Source: Chthonomonadaceae bacterium (GTDB taxonomy: Bacteria > Armatimonadota > Chthonomonadetes > Chthonomonadales > Chthonomonadaceae). Taken from it: DNA of 37,516 bases. The translations under genes and the position numbers were made by a program. Each line of letters begins with the position of its first letter. Within the stretch, counting starts at the first letter, position 1. The notes beneath the pieces were generated by a model. It did not search any database and was not told the DNA's origin. It saw nothing but the letters and a program-made list of their open reading frames with translations. This document shows positions 1 through 7,739 of this stretch, in pieces. The DNA is taken from positions 51,874 to 89,389 of the forward strand of contig DAIDHN010000006.1 in the NCBI GenBank assembly GCA_027459665.1, in the 5' to 3' direction.

Positions 1-334
1 AGAAAACGCTTTCTATCATGCCAGCAGGCTGCTTGGCCGCCATCTCAAACCCTGCGGCAGTTACCACCGAAAGCACTACAGGTCTCTGTGGCATTATGAA
101 ACGCAAAGCACGAATAACAGGGGCGGAAGCTACCACCTCACCGGCAGAAACCGCGTGCACCCACACTGGGTGAAGACCGGAACCAGAGTAGCAAAGCCGG
201 TCGGGGAGATGACCAAACCGCTCTTTCCAGCCCGGCCGCGACTTGCCGTCTATATACCGTTTTACCAGGTATGCCGAGAGCAAAGGGGAAGCCAGAGTCA
301 GCAGGGCATTGTATCGTAACCATCGTGAATCCAT
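1..334 (-). CDS. waaA: 3-deoxy-D-manno-octulosonic acid (Kdo) transferase, N-terminal part
   Basis: Transfers Kdo from CMP-Kdo onto lipid A precursor at the inner membrane, an essential step of LPS inner-core synthesis. Only the first 111 codons lie in the window; the gene runs off the left edge. The N-terminal glycosyltransferase domain is recognised from a membrane-anchor-like segment (LLTLASPLLSAYLV), the GWKERFG block and the family hallmark WVHAVSAGEV at about residues 60-70, where the Glu is the conserved catalytic base of the family. The start is ATG 334. It lies just after the TAG stop (338-340) of the DUF374 acyltransferase and in the same frame, so reinitiation or coupling is likely. 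A frame starting at 338 in another phase is a shadow. The pairing with a DUF374 acyltransferase supports an envelope lipid operon. Identification is firm; completeness cannot be judged. Confidence 0.88.
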   Translation of the reverse strand, partial: MDSRWLRYNALLTLASPLLSAYLVKRYIDGKSRPGWKERFGHLPDRLCYSGSGLHPVWVHAVSAGEVVASAPVIRALRFIMPQRPVVLSVVTAAGFEMAAKQPAGMIESVF

Positions 335-337
335 GCA

Positions 338-1048
338 CTATTTCTTCGTTGGCCAGGGGTACTCTTTGTGCCCCATGCTCATCTCAGCCGCCTCTTCCGT
401 CCTATTCAGCAAATATTCAAGCTCTTCAGCAATCAGGGTTCTTGCATCATCATCTGCTTCCTCTGGTACATACAGCGGTGTGCCAAAAACCACACGCACC
501 CTGGAAAAAGGAAGCGGTATCATGTAGCTGTCCCAGCTGCGCACATGGTATTTCCAGCGTGCGCTCACTCCCACTGTTATAATGGGCGCGCCTGATTTCT
601 GTGCCATCAGCAATACTCCAGGCTGCACCTTGTGAGTCGGCCCGCGTGGACCGTCGGGGGTGAACGCAAGCACACCGCCTTCTTTCACCTTGCGTGCCAT
701 CTGCAATGCACCTTTCACTCCGCCGCGGCCGGTAGAACCGCGTACAATGCTGAAGCCAAAATAGGTGAATACCCTAGACTGCAGCTCTCCATCTCTCGAA
801 AGAGATACCAGCGCCCAGTAGCCTCTATTCCTGAACAAGCCGGCAGGAATCATGGTTCTGCCGTGCCAGGTAACCAGTATGGCGCCTTTACCGGGAATGA
901 CTTTGCCTTCCAGGCTGTCGGCTTCAATACGCAGCGACCTGTATATTCCATCTGCCAGCCTGCAAACCCACCAGGCTAGACGGGCGCGTTTTTTTTCTCT
1001 GCGTGCTTCCTCGTGCTGTTCCACTACAGACAATGTTTCAGATTCCAT
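338..1048 (-). CDS. DUF374 lysophospholipid acyltransferase family protein
   Basis: Probable membrane-associated acyltransferase of the LPLAT/DUF374 group, expected to move an acyl chain onto a lipid A or phospholipid precursor. It has 236 residues, the usual size. Visible family blocks are LVTWHGRTMIPAG near residue 60 (the WHGR version of the catalytic His region), SLSRDGE about 20 residues later, GSTGRGG near residue 105 and FTPDGPRGP near residue 130. The first 25 residues are charged (EEARREKKRAR) and there is no cleavable signal. It is followed after 3 nt by waaA, so the two probably act in LPS assembly. The start ATG 1048 has only a weak upstream purine stretch, so a different start is possible. 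The exact acyl substrate is unknown. Confidence 0.85.
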   Translation of the reverse strand: MESETLSVVEQHEEARREKKRARLAWWVCRLADGIYRSLRIEADSLEGKVIPGKGAILVTWHGRTMIPAGLFRNRGYWALVSLSRDGELQSRVFTYFGFSIVRGSTGRGGVKGALQMARKVKEGGVLAFTPDGPRGPTHKVQPGVLLMAQKSGAPIITVGVSARWKYHVRSWDSYMIPLPFSRVRVVFGTPLYVPEEADDDARTLIAEELEYLLNRTEEAAEMSMGHKEYPWPTKK

Positions 1049-1148
1049 ATCTGCAGTGTACCCTACTCATTCCTTTCACTGAAAACTGCAGGCGTGCTTC
1101 CACTGCAAAACAGAGCGGTTGCAGCGCATTCACCCGCAGGTCTACAAG

Positions 1149-1868
1149 TTAGTGTGAAGAGGCTGAATTGATGCCATTGGTTTTTTCTTCGCCGCAAACT
1201 CCCAGAGCAGATTCTTTCCACTCGTTAGATACCAGCTTCTTCCTGTGTGCTTCGTCAAGTTCCTTCTGCTTTTGCACATCTTCTTCCTGGCTGGCTGCAT
1301 ACGGTTCATCTGTTTCATGAAATTTGTGCGCAAAAATTGCCCCCATCAATGCGATCAGGCCGGCAATAGCAAAAAAAACTGAACGAATGGAACCATATGA
1401 TGCAAACATCAGCAGCGCCTGCCATAGAAAGTACGCAGAAGCGGCGCCGAAGTAACAGCGCCTTGCGCCCAGAGAAAGAGGCGTCTGCAATTCAAGCAAC
1501 CCGGCGAGCAGTGACAGTAGAGAAATTCCAAGCAGTACAATTTCCCACACGGTGTGAGTCCAGCTGTAGGCAAGATACTGAGGCACAGGCATATACGGAA
1601 CAAGAAATGTATCTCTCAAAGTGAGCATAGACACGGTGAAACAGAGGGTGATAACCAGAAATCTGCGCAAAAGAGAGGCAATAAGAGCAGCCAGCAGCAC
1701 AACAAGGGCCGCAGGCAGCAGGGAGCTTCTCGTGCTAAGCCAGGCCAAAAGCGAATGTTCAATGTTCACTACTACAAACGCAGACAGAAAAGTGCCGATT
1801 CCCATCCAAAAGCGTCGATGCCTTATGATAAGTGCTCCTGAATTCAACACTTCTACCTCTTTTCCCAT
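1149..1868 (-). CDS. Polytopic membrane protein of unknown function
   Basis: I do not recognise the family. The 239-residue product has about six hydrophobic segments (around residues 21-41, 50-68, 70-88, 107-125, 138-157 and 162-182), followed by a hydrophilic, charged C-terminal tail rich in Glu, Lys and Asp (about residues 185-239), probably cytoplasmic. It is the first gene of a minus-strand run leading to the DUF374 acyltransferase (100 nt away) and waaA, so a role in envelope biology is plausible but unproven. The ATG at 1868 lacks a clear ribosome-binding site. The GAGG just inside the frame could serve a GTG or TTG start at codon 7 or 8, which would shorten the product slightly. A promoter candidate lies at 2058-2068 on the same strand. 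Confidence 0.7.
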   Translation of the reverse strand: MGKEVEVLNSGALIIRHRRFWMGIGTFLSAFVVVNIEHSLLAWLSTRSSLLPAALVVLLAALIASLLRRFLVITLCFTVSMLTLRDTFLVPYMPVPQYLAYSWTHTVWEIVLLGISLLSLLAGLLELQTPLSLGARRCYFGAASAYFLWQALLMFASYGSIRSVFFAIAGLIALMGAIFAHKFHETDEPYAASQEEDVQKQKELDEAHRKKLVSNEWKESALGVCGEEKTNGINSASSH

Positions 1869-2057
1869 CTGAACGCAGCACCTTGATTACAGAGATGACT
1901 GTGATTTGAACTGGAGAGTATCATTGTAGCAATTTGCTAAAGAGTTGTCAAATTCTTAAAAAAATAATTTTGTCTTATGGAACTATTTGCCGCATCACGC
2001 TATCAATGACTACCGTTTTATATCAGTTCAATTGCAAATTTGGTCGTCTCTCAACAC

Positions 2058-2068
2058 ATTGTATCACA
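2058..2068 (-). promoter_or_regulatory. Extended -10 promoter candidate for the membrane protein/DUF374/waaA run
   Basis: On the minus strand this reads TGTGATACAAT, a TGn-extended -10 (TG-A-TACAAT). The same 11-mer occurs in the stronger promoter at 4638-4666. No good -35 hexamer is placed at 17 nt (TTCAGG at 19 nt is the nearest). It would give a leader of about 180 nt before the ATG at 1868. This rests on motif reading only. Confidence 0.4.
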
Positions 2069-2135
2069 CTATTTCAATAACACCTGAAGGAAATAAGTCT
2101 ATTGCTGAAGAAAAATCTTTTTGGAGGTTTTAGCT

Positions 2136-2717
2136 ATGACATGGATCAAAACCATACCCGTACGGGAATGGGATGAGAAAATTCGTGAAGCTTTTCAGTG
2201 GAGAAAAAAAATGCCTCGGGAATATGGCACTACCGCAATTCCTTCTCTCACAGAACTGGCTTCACCCGAAAATGGCGGCGGCATAACAGATTCGCACACC
2301 CTGCTGCCCGAAACGCTTTATCATGCGTTCTCTACTCATGCCAGTCTCATGTCTCCCGAACTGCCGCTTCGGCGTGATCAGCATGAAATGATTGCCACTG
2401 TGGTCTCTACAGCTAACCACTGTTTTTATTGAACAGAATCTCACGCAGAGTTTCTGCGTGCTATCACACACGATGATGCCCTGGTGGAAGCATTGAAAAC
2501 AGACTACCGCACTGCACAGCTCTCCAGTGCAGACCGCGCCATGCTCGATTATGCGTACACTCTCACGGTTGAACCTGCATCATTGGCAAGAGCAGATGTT
2601 GAAAAACTGCGGGCACAGGGCTACAATGACACAGCGATACTGCAAATCAATCTCATTGCCTCCTGGTTCAACTACATCAACCGGGTGGCAGACGGCCTCG
2701 GTGTAGGCAGACCGTAA
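2136..2717 (+). CDS. AhpD-like peroxidase-related selenoprotein (UGA read as Sec99)
   Basis: Member of the carboxymuconolactone decarboxylase/AhpD superfamily, closest in layout to the 'peroxidase-related enzyme' group; expected to be a cytoplasmic thiol- or selenol-dependent peroxidase. Read through the single in-frame TGA (2430-2432), the frame gives about 193 residues, the usual length. It continues in the same phase without gap: residues 91-103 read TANHCFY-U-TESHA, matching the family active site CxxC-x3-H with U99 in place of the second Cys, then the family blocks LSSADRAMLDYA, LRAQGYNDTAI and WFNYINRVADGLG. The start is ATG 2136, chosen because GGAGG (2123-2127) sits 8 nt upstream; TTG 2121 overlaps that site. 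A SECIS-like hairpin follows the TGA. Alternatives are a point nonsense mutation or a sequencing error. It is single-gene, transcribed toward the convergent exporter gene. Confidence 0.82.
2430..2432 (+). other. Predicted selenocysteine codon (in-frame UGA)
   Basis: This TGA occupies the second position of the C-x-x-C active-site pair in an otherwise intact AhpD-like frame. The coding similarity continues directly on both sides in the same phase. In AhpD the second Cys is the one beside the conserved His relay and is taken as the peroxide-attacking residue, so Sec there makes chemical sense. Selenocysteine versions of AhpD-like proteins are known from marine metagenome surveys. No selA/selB/selC/selD lies in this window, so the machinery must be sought elsewhere in the genome. 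Confidence 0.78.
2442..2460 (+). promoter_or_regulatory. Bacterial SECIS-like stem-loop
   Basis: Arms CACGCAG (2442-2448) and CTGCGTG (2454-2460) pair perfectly over 7 bp and close the 5-nt loop AGTTT. Sixteen nucleotides separate the TGA from the first loop base. The bacterial SECIS rules ask for a loop about 16-37 nt after UGA, with G in one of the first two loop positions; here loop position 2 is G. The element lies inside the coding region, as bacterial SECIS elements do. It would bind SelB in the mRNA. Confidence 0.72.
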
Positions 2718-2738
2718 GAATACGACCTGCCTACACCG
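2699..2738. terminator. Hairpin over the two convergent stop codons
   Basis: Arms CGGTGTAGGCAG (2699-2710) and CTGCCTACACCG (2727-2738) pair over 12 bp. Inside, CGTA (2713-2716) and TACG (2721-2724) pair around the loop AGAA. The TAA of the selenoprotein gene lies in the hairpin, and the stop of the exporter gene (2731-2733) lies in the right arm. Neither side has a T-run, so it may act as a bidirectional pause, processing or Rho-aided end and not as a classical intrinsic terminator. Confidence 0.5.
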
Positions 2739-4563
2739 CCTCTTCCTGGGCAAGCTGCATTTCGGGGTCCTGAAACTGGGCAGCATAAAGGTTCGCGTAC
2801 ACCCCGCCCTGTGCAAGAAGCTCATCATGGGTTCCACGCTCTACTATGCACCCTTTCTCAAGCACTAATATCAAATCTGCTGCAAGTATGGTTGACAGTC
2901 TGTGCGCAATCGCAATGGTGGTGCGCCCTTCCATCAAAGGGGTGAGCGCAGCCTGTATCAGCCTCTCAGAGCGGGTATCAAGCGCTGAAGTGGCTTCGTC
3001 CAGTATAAGTATGCGCGGATTTTTCAGCAAAACACGCGCTATGGCAATGCGCTGCTTTTCTCCACCAGACAGCCGGTATCCGCGCTCACCTACCACGGTT
3101 TCATATCCTTCGGGCAGTGAAATAATGAAATCGTGTATGGCAGCCTGTTTGGCAGCATCCTCCAGTTCGGCCTGAGTGGCGGCGGGGTTGCCAAACCTGA
3201 GGTTGGCTGCTATGGTGTCGTGCACCAGATAGGTCTCCTGAGTCACCATCCCCGTGATATGAGCCAGGGAACTCAGCTTGATTTTACGCACATCCACACC
3301 GTCTATGGTTACACTGCCGCTGTTTACATCATACAGTCTCGGTATCAGATAGGTGAGCGTTGTTTTGCCCGCGCCGCTGTGCCCTACCAAAGCCACCAGA
3401 CGCCCAGGCGGCGTGGTGAAACTGATCTCCTGCAGGGCATTTTCTTCCTGGCTGCTCTCATACTTGAAGTACACGTTTTCAAAGCGAACCTCGCCACGCA
3501 GATTCTCTGGTGCAAGCGCAATGGCATCCGGGGCATCTGTTATCTCCTGAGGCTTATCCATATACTCAAAAATGCGGTCGAACAGAGCCATCGAACTGAT
3601 AATATCCACCTGCACATTCAAGAGGTTGGTAAGCGGAAAAAACAAACGCGCCTGCAGCGCTGTGAATGCTACAATGGTGCCGAGACTCAACCCTGTTTCA
3701 GAATGACTGATCATCAAATAGCCCGCCAGCCAGTACACCAGCGCAGGGGTAAGGCTGAAGGTAAGGCCAATCAGATTGAAAAAGGTTCTGAAAATCACTG
3801 CCAGCTTGATTTGCAGCGAGGTTAGATCGCGGTTTTCTTCTTCAAAACGAGTATAGGTATGCCCCTCCCTGCCGCTTACTTTGGTAAGAAGCACCCCTGA
3901 AACCGATAGCGACTCCTGCATGGTAGCGTTCAGGTCTGCCAGCCGCGCCTGGGTCTTGCCACGCAAAGTTCGGCCCATATCTCCTATTTTGCGAGCGGCA
4001 AGTGCGAAAAAAGGCAGAATGCCTACCGACAGCAGAGTGAGCCGCCAGTCCATATAGATCATGGCGACCAGCGATGAAAGCACGGTAGTGACATTGGAAA
4101 GCACGTTGGCGGCGGTATCGCTCACAACAGACTGTATTCCGCCCACATCATTGGTCAGCCTGCTCTGAATCTCGCCTGTGCGCGTAGCAGTAAAAAATCT
4201 GAGAGACATGCCCTGCAAATGTGAAAAAAGGGAATTGCGCAGATCGCGCATAATGTGCTGACCAACCACGTTGGAAAGATATGCATACCCCAGCCCGAAG
4301 CCGGTGCTGAACAGTGTAGCCAGTATTGTGAACAAGGTATACCTGGTTACCAGAGAAAGGTTTTTGCCAAGCAGACCGTGATTGATAATTATGCGCAGGT
4401 AAAATGGAGAAAGCAGCCCCAGACCAGCCGAAATGAGTACCGAGACTGCTATCAGCGCAACTTCCCGCTTGTACGGGCTAAACGTTCCTAGCACACGTCG
4501 GACAGTCTCTTTACTAATCGGACGCTGTGATCCCGGCGGCATTGGACGCATTGGCCCCATCAT
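2731..4563 (-). CDS. ABC exporter, fused membrane and ATPase domains (MsbA-like)
   Basis: Half-size ABC exporter that would work as a homodimer in the inner membrane, moving a lipid, peptide or drug outward using ATP. The 610-residue length is typical. Residues about 30-330 form the six-helix exporter domain (with the family block FFTATRTGEIQSRLTND). The ATPase domain has Walker A GHSGAGKT (394-401), a Q-loop in MVTQETYLV, the signature LSGGEKQRIAIARVL, Walker B ILILDEATSALD and H-loop AIAHRLST. The N-terminus is Met/Pro rich and cytoplasmic. ATG 4563 is supported by AAGGAG 9 nt upstream and by a near-consensus promoter at 4638-4666. With waaA nearby, lipid A flipping (MsbA) is possible, but sequence alone does not separate MsbA from multidrug exporters. 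Confidence 0.88.
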   Translation of the reverse strand: MMGPMRPMPPGSQRPISKETVRRVLGTFSPYKREVALIAVSVLISAGLGLLSPFYLRIIINHGLLGKNLSLVTRYTLFTILATLFSTGFGLGYAYLSNVVGQHIMRDLRNSLFSHLQGMSLRFFTATRTGEIQSRLTNDVGGIQSVVSDTAANVLSNVTTVLSSLVAMIYMDWRLTLLSVGILPFFALAARKIGDMGRTLRGKTQARLADLNATMQESLSVSGVLLTKVSGREGHTYTRFEEENRDLTSLQIKLAVIFRTFFNLIGLTFSLTPALVYWLAGYLMISHSETGLSLGTIVAFTALQARLFFPLTNLLNVQVDIISSMALFDRIFEYMDKPQEITDAPDAIALAPENLRGEVRFENVYFKYESSQEENALQEISFTTPPGRLVALVGHSGAGKTTLTYLIPRLYDVNSGSVTIDGVDVRKIKLSSLAHITGMVTQETYLVHDTIAANLRFGNPAATQAELEDAAKQAAIHDFIISLPEGYETVVGERGYRLSGGEKQRIAIARVLLKNPRILILDEATSALDTRSERLIQAALTPLMEGRTTIAIAHRLSTILAADLILVLEKGCIVERGTHDELLAQGGVYANLYAAQFQDPEMQLAQEEAV

Positions 4564-4637
4564 AGTCGTTTTCTCCTTGCTGTAACAGTATCGGTCATAT
4601 ACTCTTAAAATACTAATATTTACTACATCCTAAGTAT

Positions 4638-4666
4638 ATTGTATCACATAGCCCTATGCCTGTCAA
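4638..4666 (-). promoter_or_regulatory. Sigma70-type promoter of the ABC exporter gene
   Basis: On the minus strand TTGACA (4661-4666) is followed after exactly 17 nt by TACAAT (4638-4643), with the extended -10 context TGTGA before it. It would start transcription near 4631, about 68 nt before the ATG at 4563. It is the best promoter match in the window. Confidence 0.72.
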
Positions 4667-4803
4667 CAATACGGGCAAAACGCATACGCAAGCCCACTAT
4701 GCAGAGCCGCAGCACTAACCATCTCTGACAGGAAAAAAAAGAGGTCTGACGATATTGTATTTTGCTGTTGAAACAAACCTTCTCAAAGAAAAACCCCTCA
4801 AGG

Positions 4804-4809
4804 TATACT
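4804..4809 (+). promoter_or_regulatory. -10 candidate for the secreted-protein pair
   Basis: TATACT at 4804-4809 overlaps a second copy at 4809-4814, about 41-46 nt before the ATG at 4855. The -35 region is poor (TTCTCA at 4780-4785, 18 nt away). The position is right for the 4855-9989 operon; the motif alone is weak evidence. Confidence 0.33.
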
Positions 4810-4854
4810 ATACTCAAATCTTGCAGCACAATTACCCTTCCTACAGGACACTTC

Positions 4855-7734
4855 ATGAAGTCCACTGTTTTATACCTCCTGCAGTTAAGCATTATCATCC
4901 TGCCGTTTTCAGCCGCTGCCAGTTCCCCTGCCCCCCTGCAGTTTTCTCCTGGCACTTCGCAGGAGGCCGCCCTGCTGCTCAAAAACAATGGCTCAACGGT
5001 GATAAACAATAACCGCCAGGCGCCGGCAGGCTCGTTCTGGGTATACGCATTGCCGGTAGTACCAGGCGCAAAGTGCAGTCTCACAGTCAACACAGCCAGC
5101 CTGCCTGGTGCGGCAATGCCGCTCATCACCCCTCTGGACGCAACAAAACTGCCCTTGCCCTGCAGCACAACCGCCAGCGGCAGCCAGGAAACCATTACAT
5201 GGACAGTGCCAGACTACTGGCATTTCGGTTCTCCCGAAAGAGTTATGTTTTCCGCACACTCTGCAACAGCCTCGGTCTCCTCTTTCATTCTGACCGTGCA
5301 GGATATGCAAACGCAGGGCGTATCTCAGGCTCAGCTCAATTGGATGCAGCAGCATTCTCATGTCCACGCAACAGTTCTGGCCTCGCATCCCTCCCTCCCC
5401 GATCTGCAGTCACTGCCCCCCGGCATACAGCTGCTGCCTCGCAGCGGGGCAGTACTTCTTCCCCCTGCCGCCGCACCTGCCGCTGTGCCGCTCAAAACAC
5501 TGGGATGGAGCGTATTGCAGCAGCAGGTGGTCTCGCCCGCTGCCCAGCCGGCGCCTGCAAATGTAGACGGCGTGGTTCTTGTGCAGCAGGGTTATCCTGC
5601 CAGCGCAGGCAGGTCGCAGGCGTTTCAGCAGGCTTGGCAAACAAAGTACGGCCAGCCCTGGCAGCAGTCTTCTGTCTCTGCCCAAATGCGCGAACAAACT
5701 GGCAGGCTGATGGCGGCTCTTACCCTGCAAAGAACCGTAGATGCCCTGCTGAACCTGCAAAAAAACTCACCCAATGTGCAGCGCATTCTTCAGATGTCCG
5801 ATCCTCTCACTGCGATGCGCACTGGCAGCATTCTTCCTTTCTGGCATATTGCCTCCAGCCCGCTGGTTCAACAGATAATCGCAGGGCCATCTGCCTCACT
5901 TTCCCAGCTGAATGCTGCATACCGAGGCGGGCTTCAGCAAGAACCATTCTCACAGCTAATGCTTGCCTACACAGCAGCGGCAGGGGCTTTGCAGGGGCTG
6001 CCTGCAAAGCTTGTTTTGAAGGTACCAGCAGCAGCAAACCAGTTTATGTGGCAGAATGCAGTCACAGCGGCGCTGCTTGCGCCTCATAGTGACGACTATC
6101 TGCTCAACTCTCCCCCGCCCGGTTCAGGGCTGCACACCGTATGGCGAAACATCATGGCTGCCCTGCCCAAGATACCGGCAGGCTCGCCTGCCGCACGTAA
6201 TCTTGCCATTCACACTGCAGTACTGCTCAGCGATACAGCACAATGGCGCTCTGCAGGTTCTGTGCCGCCAGATGCCAATGCGTTGTATGCACTCACTCTG
6301 CCGCTGCTCAAAAGAGGCGTGCCCGTTCAACTCGCTTCACTTGAGCGCATGGTAGACCCTGCCGTGCTGAATGGCTACAACACCCTTCTGCTCAGTTTTG
6401 ACAACCAGCGCCCGCTGGCACTTCCCACCCTGCAGGCTCTGGCTGACTGGATGCGCAATGGCGGTTCGCTGCTTGTATTTGGCGGCCCAGGAGAAACCAA
6501 AGGATGGTGGAATAAACAAGGGGCGTCTACTCCACTTGCCGCTCTGCTGCAGCAGGCTGGCATCAGCTTCTCACCAGCAGACCCAGTGCAGCGCATGCTG
6601 CCAGACACGGCAGTATACCAAACCACACTGCAGGCGCCGGTCAATGGCGCGCTTCGCAACCTGACCAGCAGCCTCACTGCATTCAACAAACAGGGGGGCG
6701 TCTGCCTGCGTTTTTCCAGTTCTGCCCCGCAAAGCGGCCAGCAGGCTGTGCTTCATGAGCTGATTCTACGCATCAACGGAAACATTGCGGCGGCATTTGT
6801 GCCCGGTTCCAGAATAGAAAACCGCTTTGTCATCTACAATCAGCAAAGCGTGCTTGGCCCGGAGGGTAGATTTGTAACAGGCAATGGCAGCTGGGTGTAC
6901 CAATTCAATCATCTTCCGCTCAATGCATCGATTGCCCTGCAGGTCAACGCAGACGGCCCGCTGCTCATTCAGGCTGCCCCCGCACTCCAGAAATCAATAT
7001 ATGATCTGCACGCTGCATCCAGCCTGGCGAATCTGTCTCAAAGGTTCCCTGCCATTCACACAGGCATAGCATACAGAGTGTATCCTTCCCCGCAAAACTC
7101 GCTGCCGCAGGGTGCCCAAACACTGTTTCGCCTCAACAACGGAGCAGCAGCAGTATGGGAATTGAATGTTGGAAGAGGAATGTTCATCTATACGGGCATA
7201 TCTCCAGCATGGTTTGCTTCGGGGGCACGTTCTGGCAGTTTGCTGCGCGCACTCGCCAGGCTTGCAACCCAGCATGCGGGCGGCGTATGGCATGAACCAG
7301 GGTACATGCTTGCCAGCCGCGGCCCGCTCATTGCTATTCATACCTTTGGCGAGCCTGCTAACGTTTCAGAGCGTACTGCCGATCTCTTTTCCCCTACGCT
7401 TCAGGTAGCCCAAAACCGCGTCATACCGCCGCACACCAGCGCTCTGTTTCTGCGGGCAGGCCCGCCCGATGCGCCTCCACATCTTATTCTCACCAATGGC
7501 AGCCTTCTGGCCACACTGCAAACCAGCCGGCATACTGCATTTCTCGTGCAGTCGCAGCCAAATGCCCCCTGCCTTGCTCTGCTGCAAACTGGCGGCAAAA
7601 CGCTTACGGGCATTCGAGCCGTAAACCGTTACGGCATACAGGTGCCTCTGCAAACAACTCCAGAGGGCAGCGCTCTGCTGGTTCAATTCAATGGCGATAC
7701 CGACGGCATAGCCGTTCGCGCAGGATGGAAGTAA
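4855..7734 (+). CDS. Large secreted protein with a GATase-like central domain, unknown function
   Basis: I do not recognise the full-length family. The 960-residue product starts with a clear signal peptide (MKSTVLYLLQLSIIILPFSAAA). After it comes a Pro/Ala/Gln/Ser-rich N-terminal half. Residues about 445-640 look like the class I glutamine-amidotransferase-type flavodoxin fold seen in trimerisation domains of some glycosidases: NLAIHTAVLLSDTAQW, then YNTLLLSFDN, then a Rossmann-like GGSLLVFGG. No Cys-His-Glu triad is evident. The rest is beta-rich with no membrane anchor. ATG 4855 is chosen because AGGA lies 6 nt upstream and it begins the signal peptide; an in-frame extension to 4762 is not credible. 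Its stop lies 5 nt before the glycoside hydrolase start, so the two are almost surely co-translated and act on the same extracytoplasmic polysaccharide (inference). Confidence 0.82.
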   Translation: MKSTVLYLLQLSIIILPFSAAASSPAPLQFSPGTSQEAALLLKNNGSTVINNNRQAPAGSFWVYALPVVPGAKCSLTVNTASLPGAAMPLITPLDATKLPLPCSTTASGSQETITWTVPDYWHFGSPERVMFSAHSATASVSSFILTVQDMQTQGVSQAQLNWMQQHSHVHATVLASHPSLPDLQSLPPGIQLLPRSGAVLLPPAAAPAAVPLKTLGWSVLQQQVVSPAAQPAPANVDGVVLVQQGYPASAGRSQAFQQAWQTKYGQPWQQSSVSAQMREQTGRLMAALTLQRTVDALLNLQKNSPNVQRILQMSDPLTAMRTGSILPFWHIASSPLVQQIIAGPSASLSQLNAAYRGGLQQEPFSQLMLAYTAAAGALQGLPAKLVLKVPAAANQFMWQNAVTAALLAPHSDDYLLNSPPPGSGLHTVWRNIMAALPKIPAGSPAARNLAIHTAVLLSDTAQWRSAGSVPPDANALYALTLPLLKRGVPVQLASLERMVDPAVLNGYNTLLLSFDNQRPLALPTLQALADWMRNGGSLLVFGGPGETKGWWNKQGASTPLAALLQQAGISFSPADPVQRMLPDTAVYQTTLQAPVNGALRNLTSSLTAFNKQGGVCLRFSSSAPQSGQQAVLHELILRINGNIAAAFVPGSRIENRFVIYNQQSVLGPEGRFVTGNGSWVYQFNHLPLNASIALQVNADGPLLIQAAPALQKSIYDLHAASSLANLSQRFPAIHTGIAYRVYPSPQNSLPQGAQTLFRLNNGAAAVWELNVGRGMFIYTGISPAWFASGARSGSLLRALARLATQHAGGVWHEPGYMLASRGPLIAIHTFGEPANVSERTADLFSPTLQVAQNRVIPPHTSALFLRAGPPDAPPHLILTNGSLLATLQTSRHTAFLVQSQPNAPCLALLQTGGKTLTGIRAVNRYGIQVPLQTTPEGSALLVQFNGDTDGIAVRAGWK

Positions 7735-7739
7735 CTACT

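Noticed and set aside
138-338. 66-codon minus-strand frame at the left edge
   Set aside because: Other phase over the waaA start; the waaA frame carries the family hallmark.
2121-2432. Separate 103-residue ORF ending at the TGA
   Set aside because: The same phase continues with clear family similarity after the TGA, so the split is better read as selenocysteine recoding than as two genes. A TTG start there would also overlap the ribosome site.
2430-2432. TGA as pseudogene mutation or as a Trp codon in a recoded genome
   Set aside because: The rest of the gene is intact, other genes here end in TGA and use TGG for Trp, and a SECIS-like hairpin follows. A sequencing error remains possible.
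5073-6089. 338-codon open frame on the plus strand
   Set aside because: It lies inside the secreted 960-residue protein in another phase, has no ribosome site and no domain; the high Ala/Gln-rich composition of the real gene keeps the other phase open.
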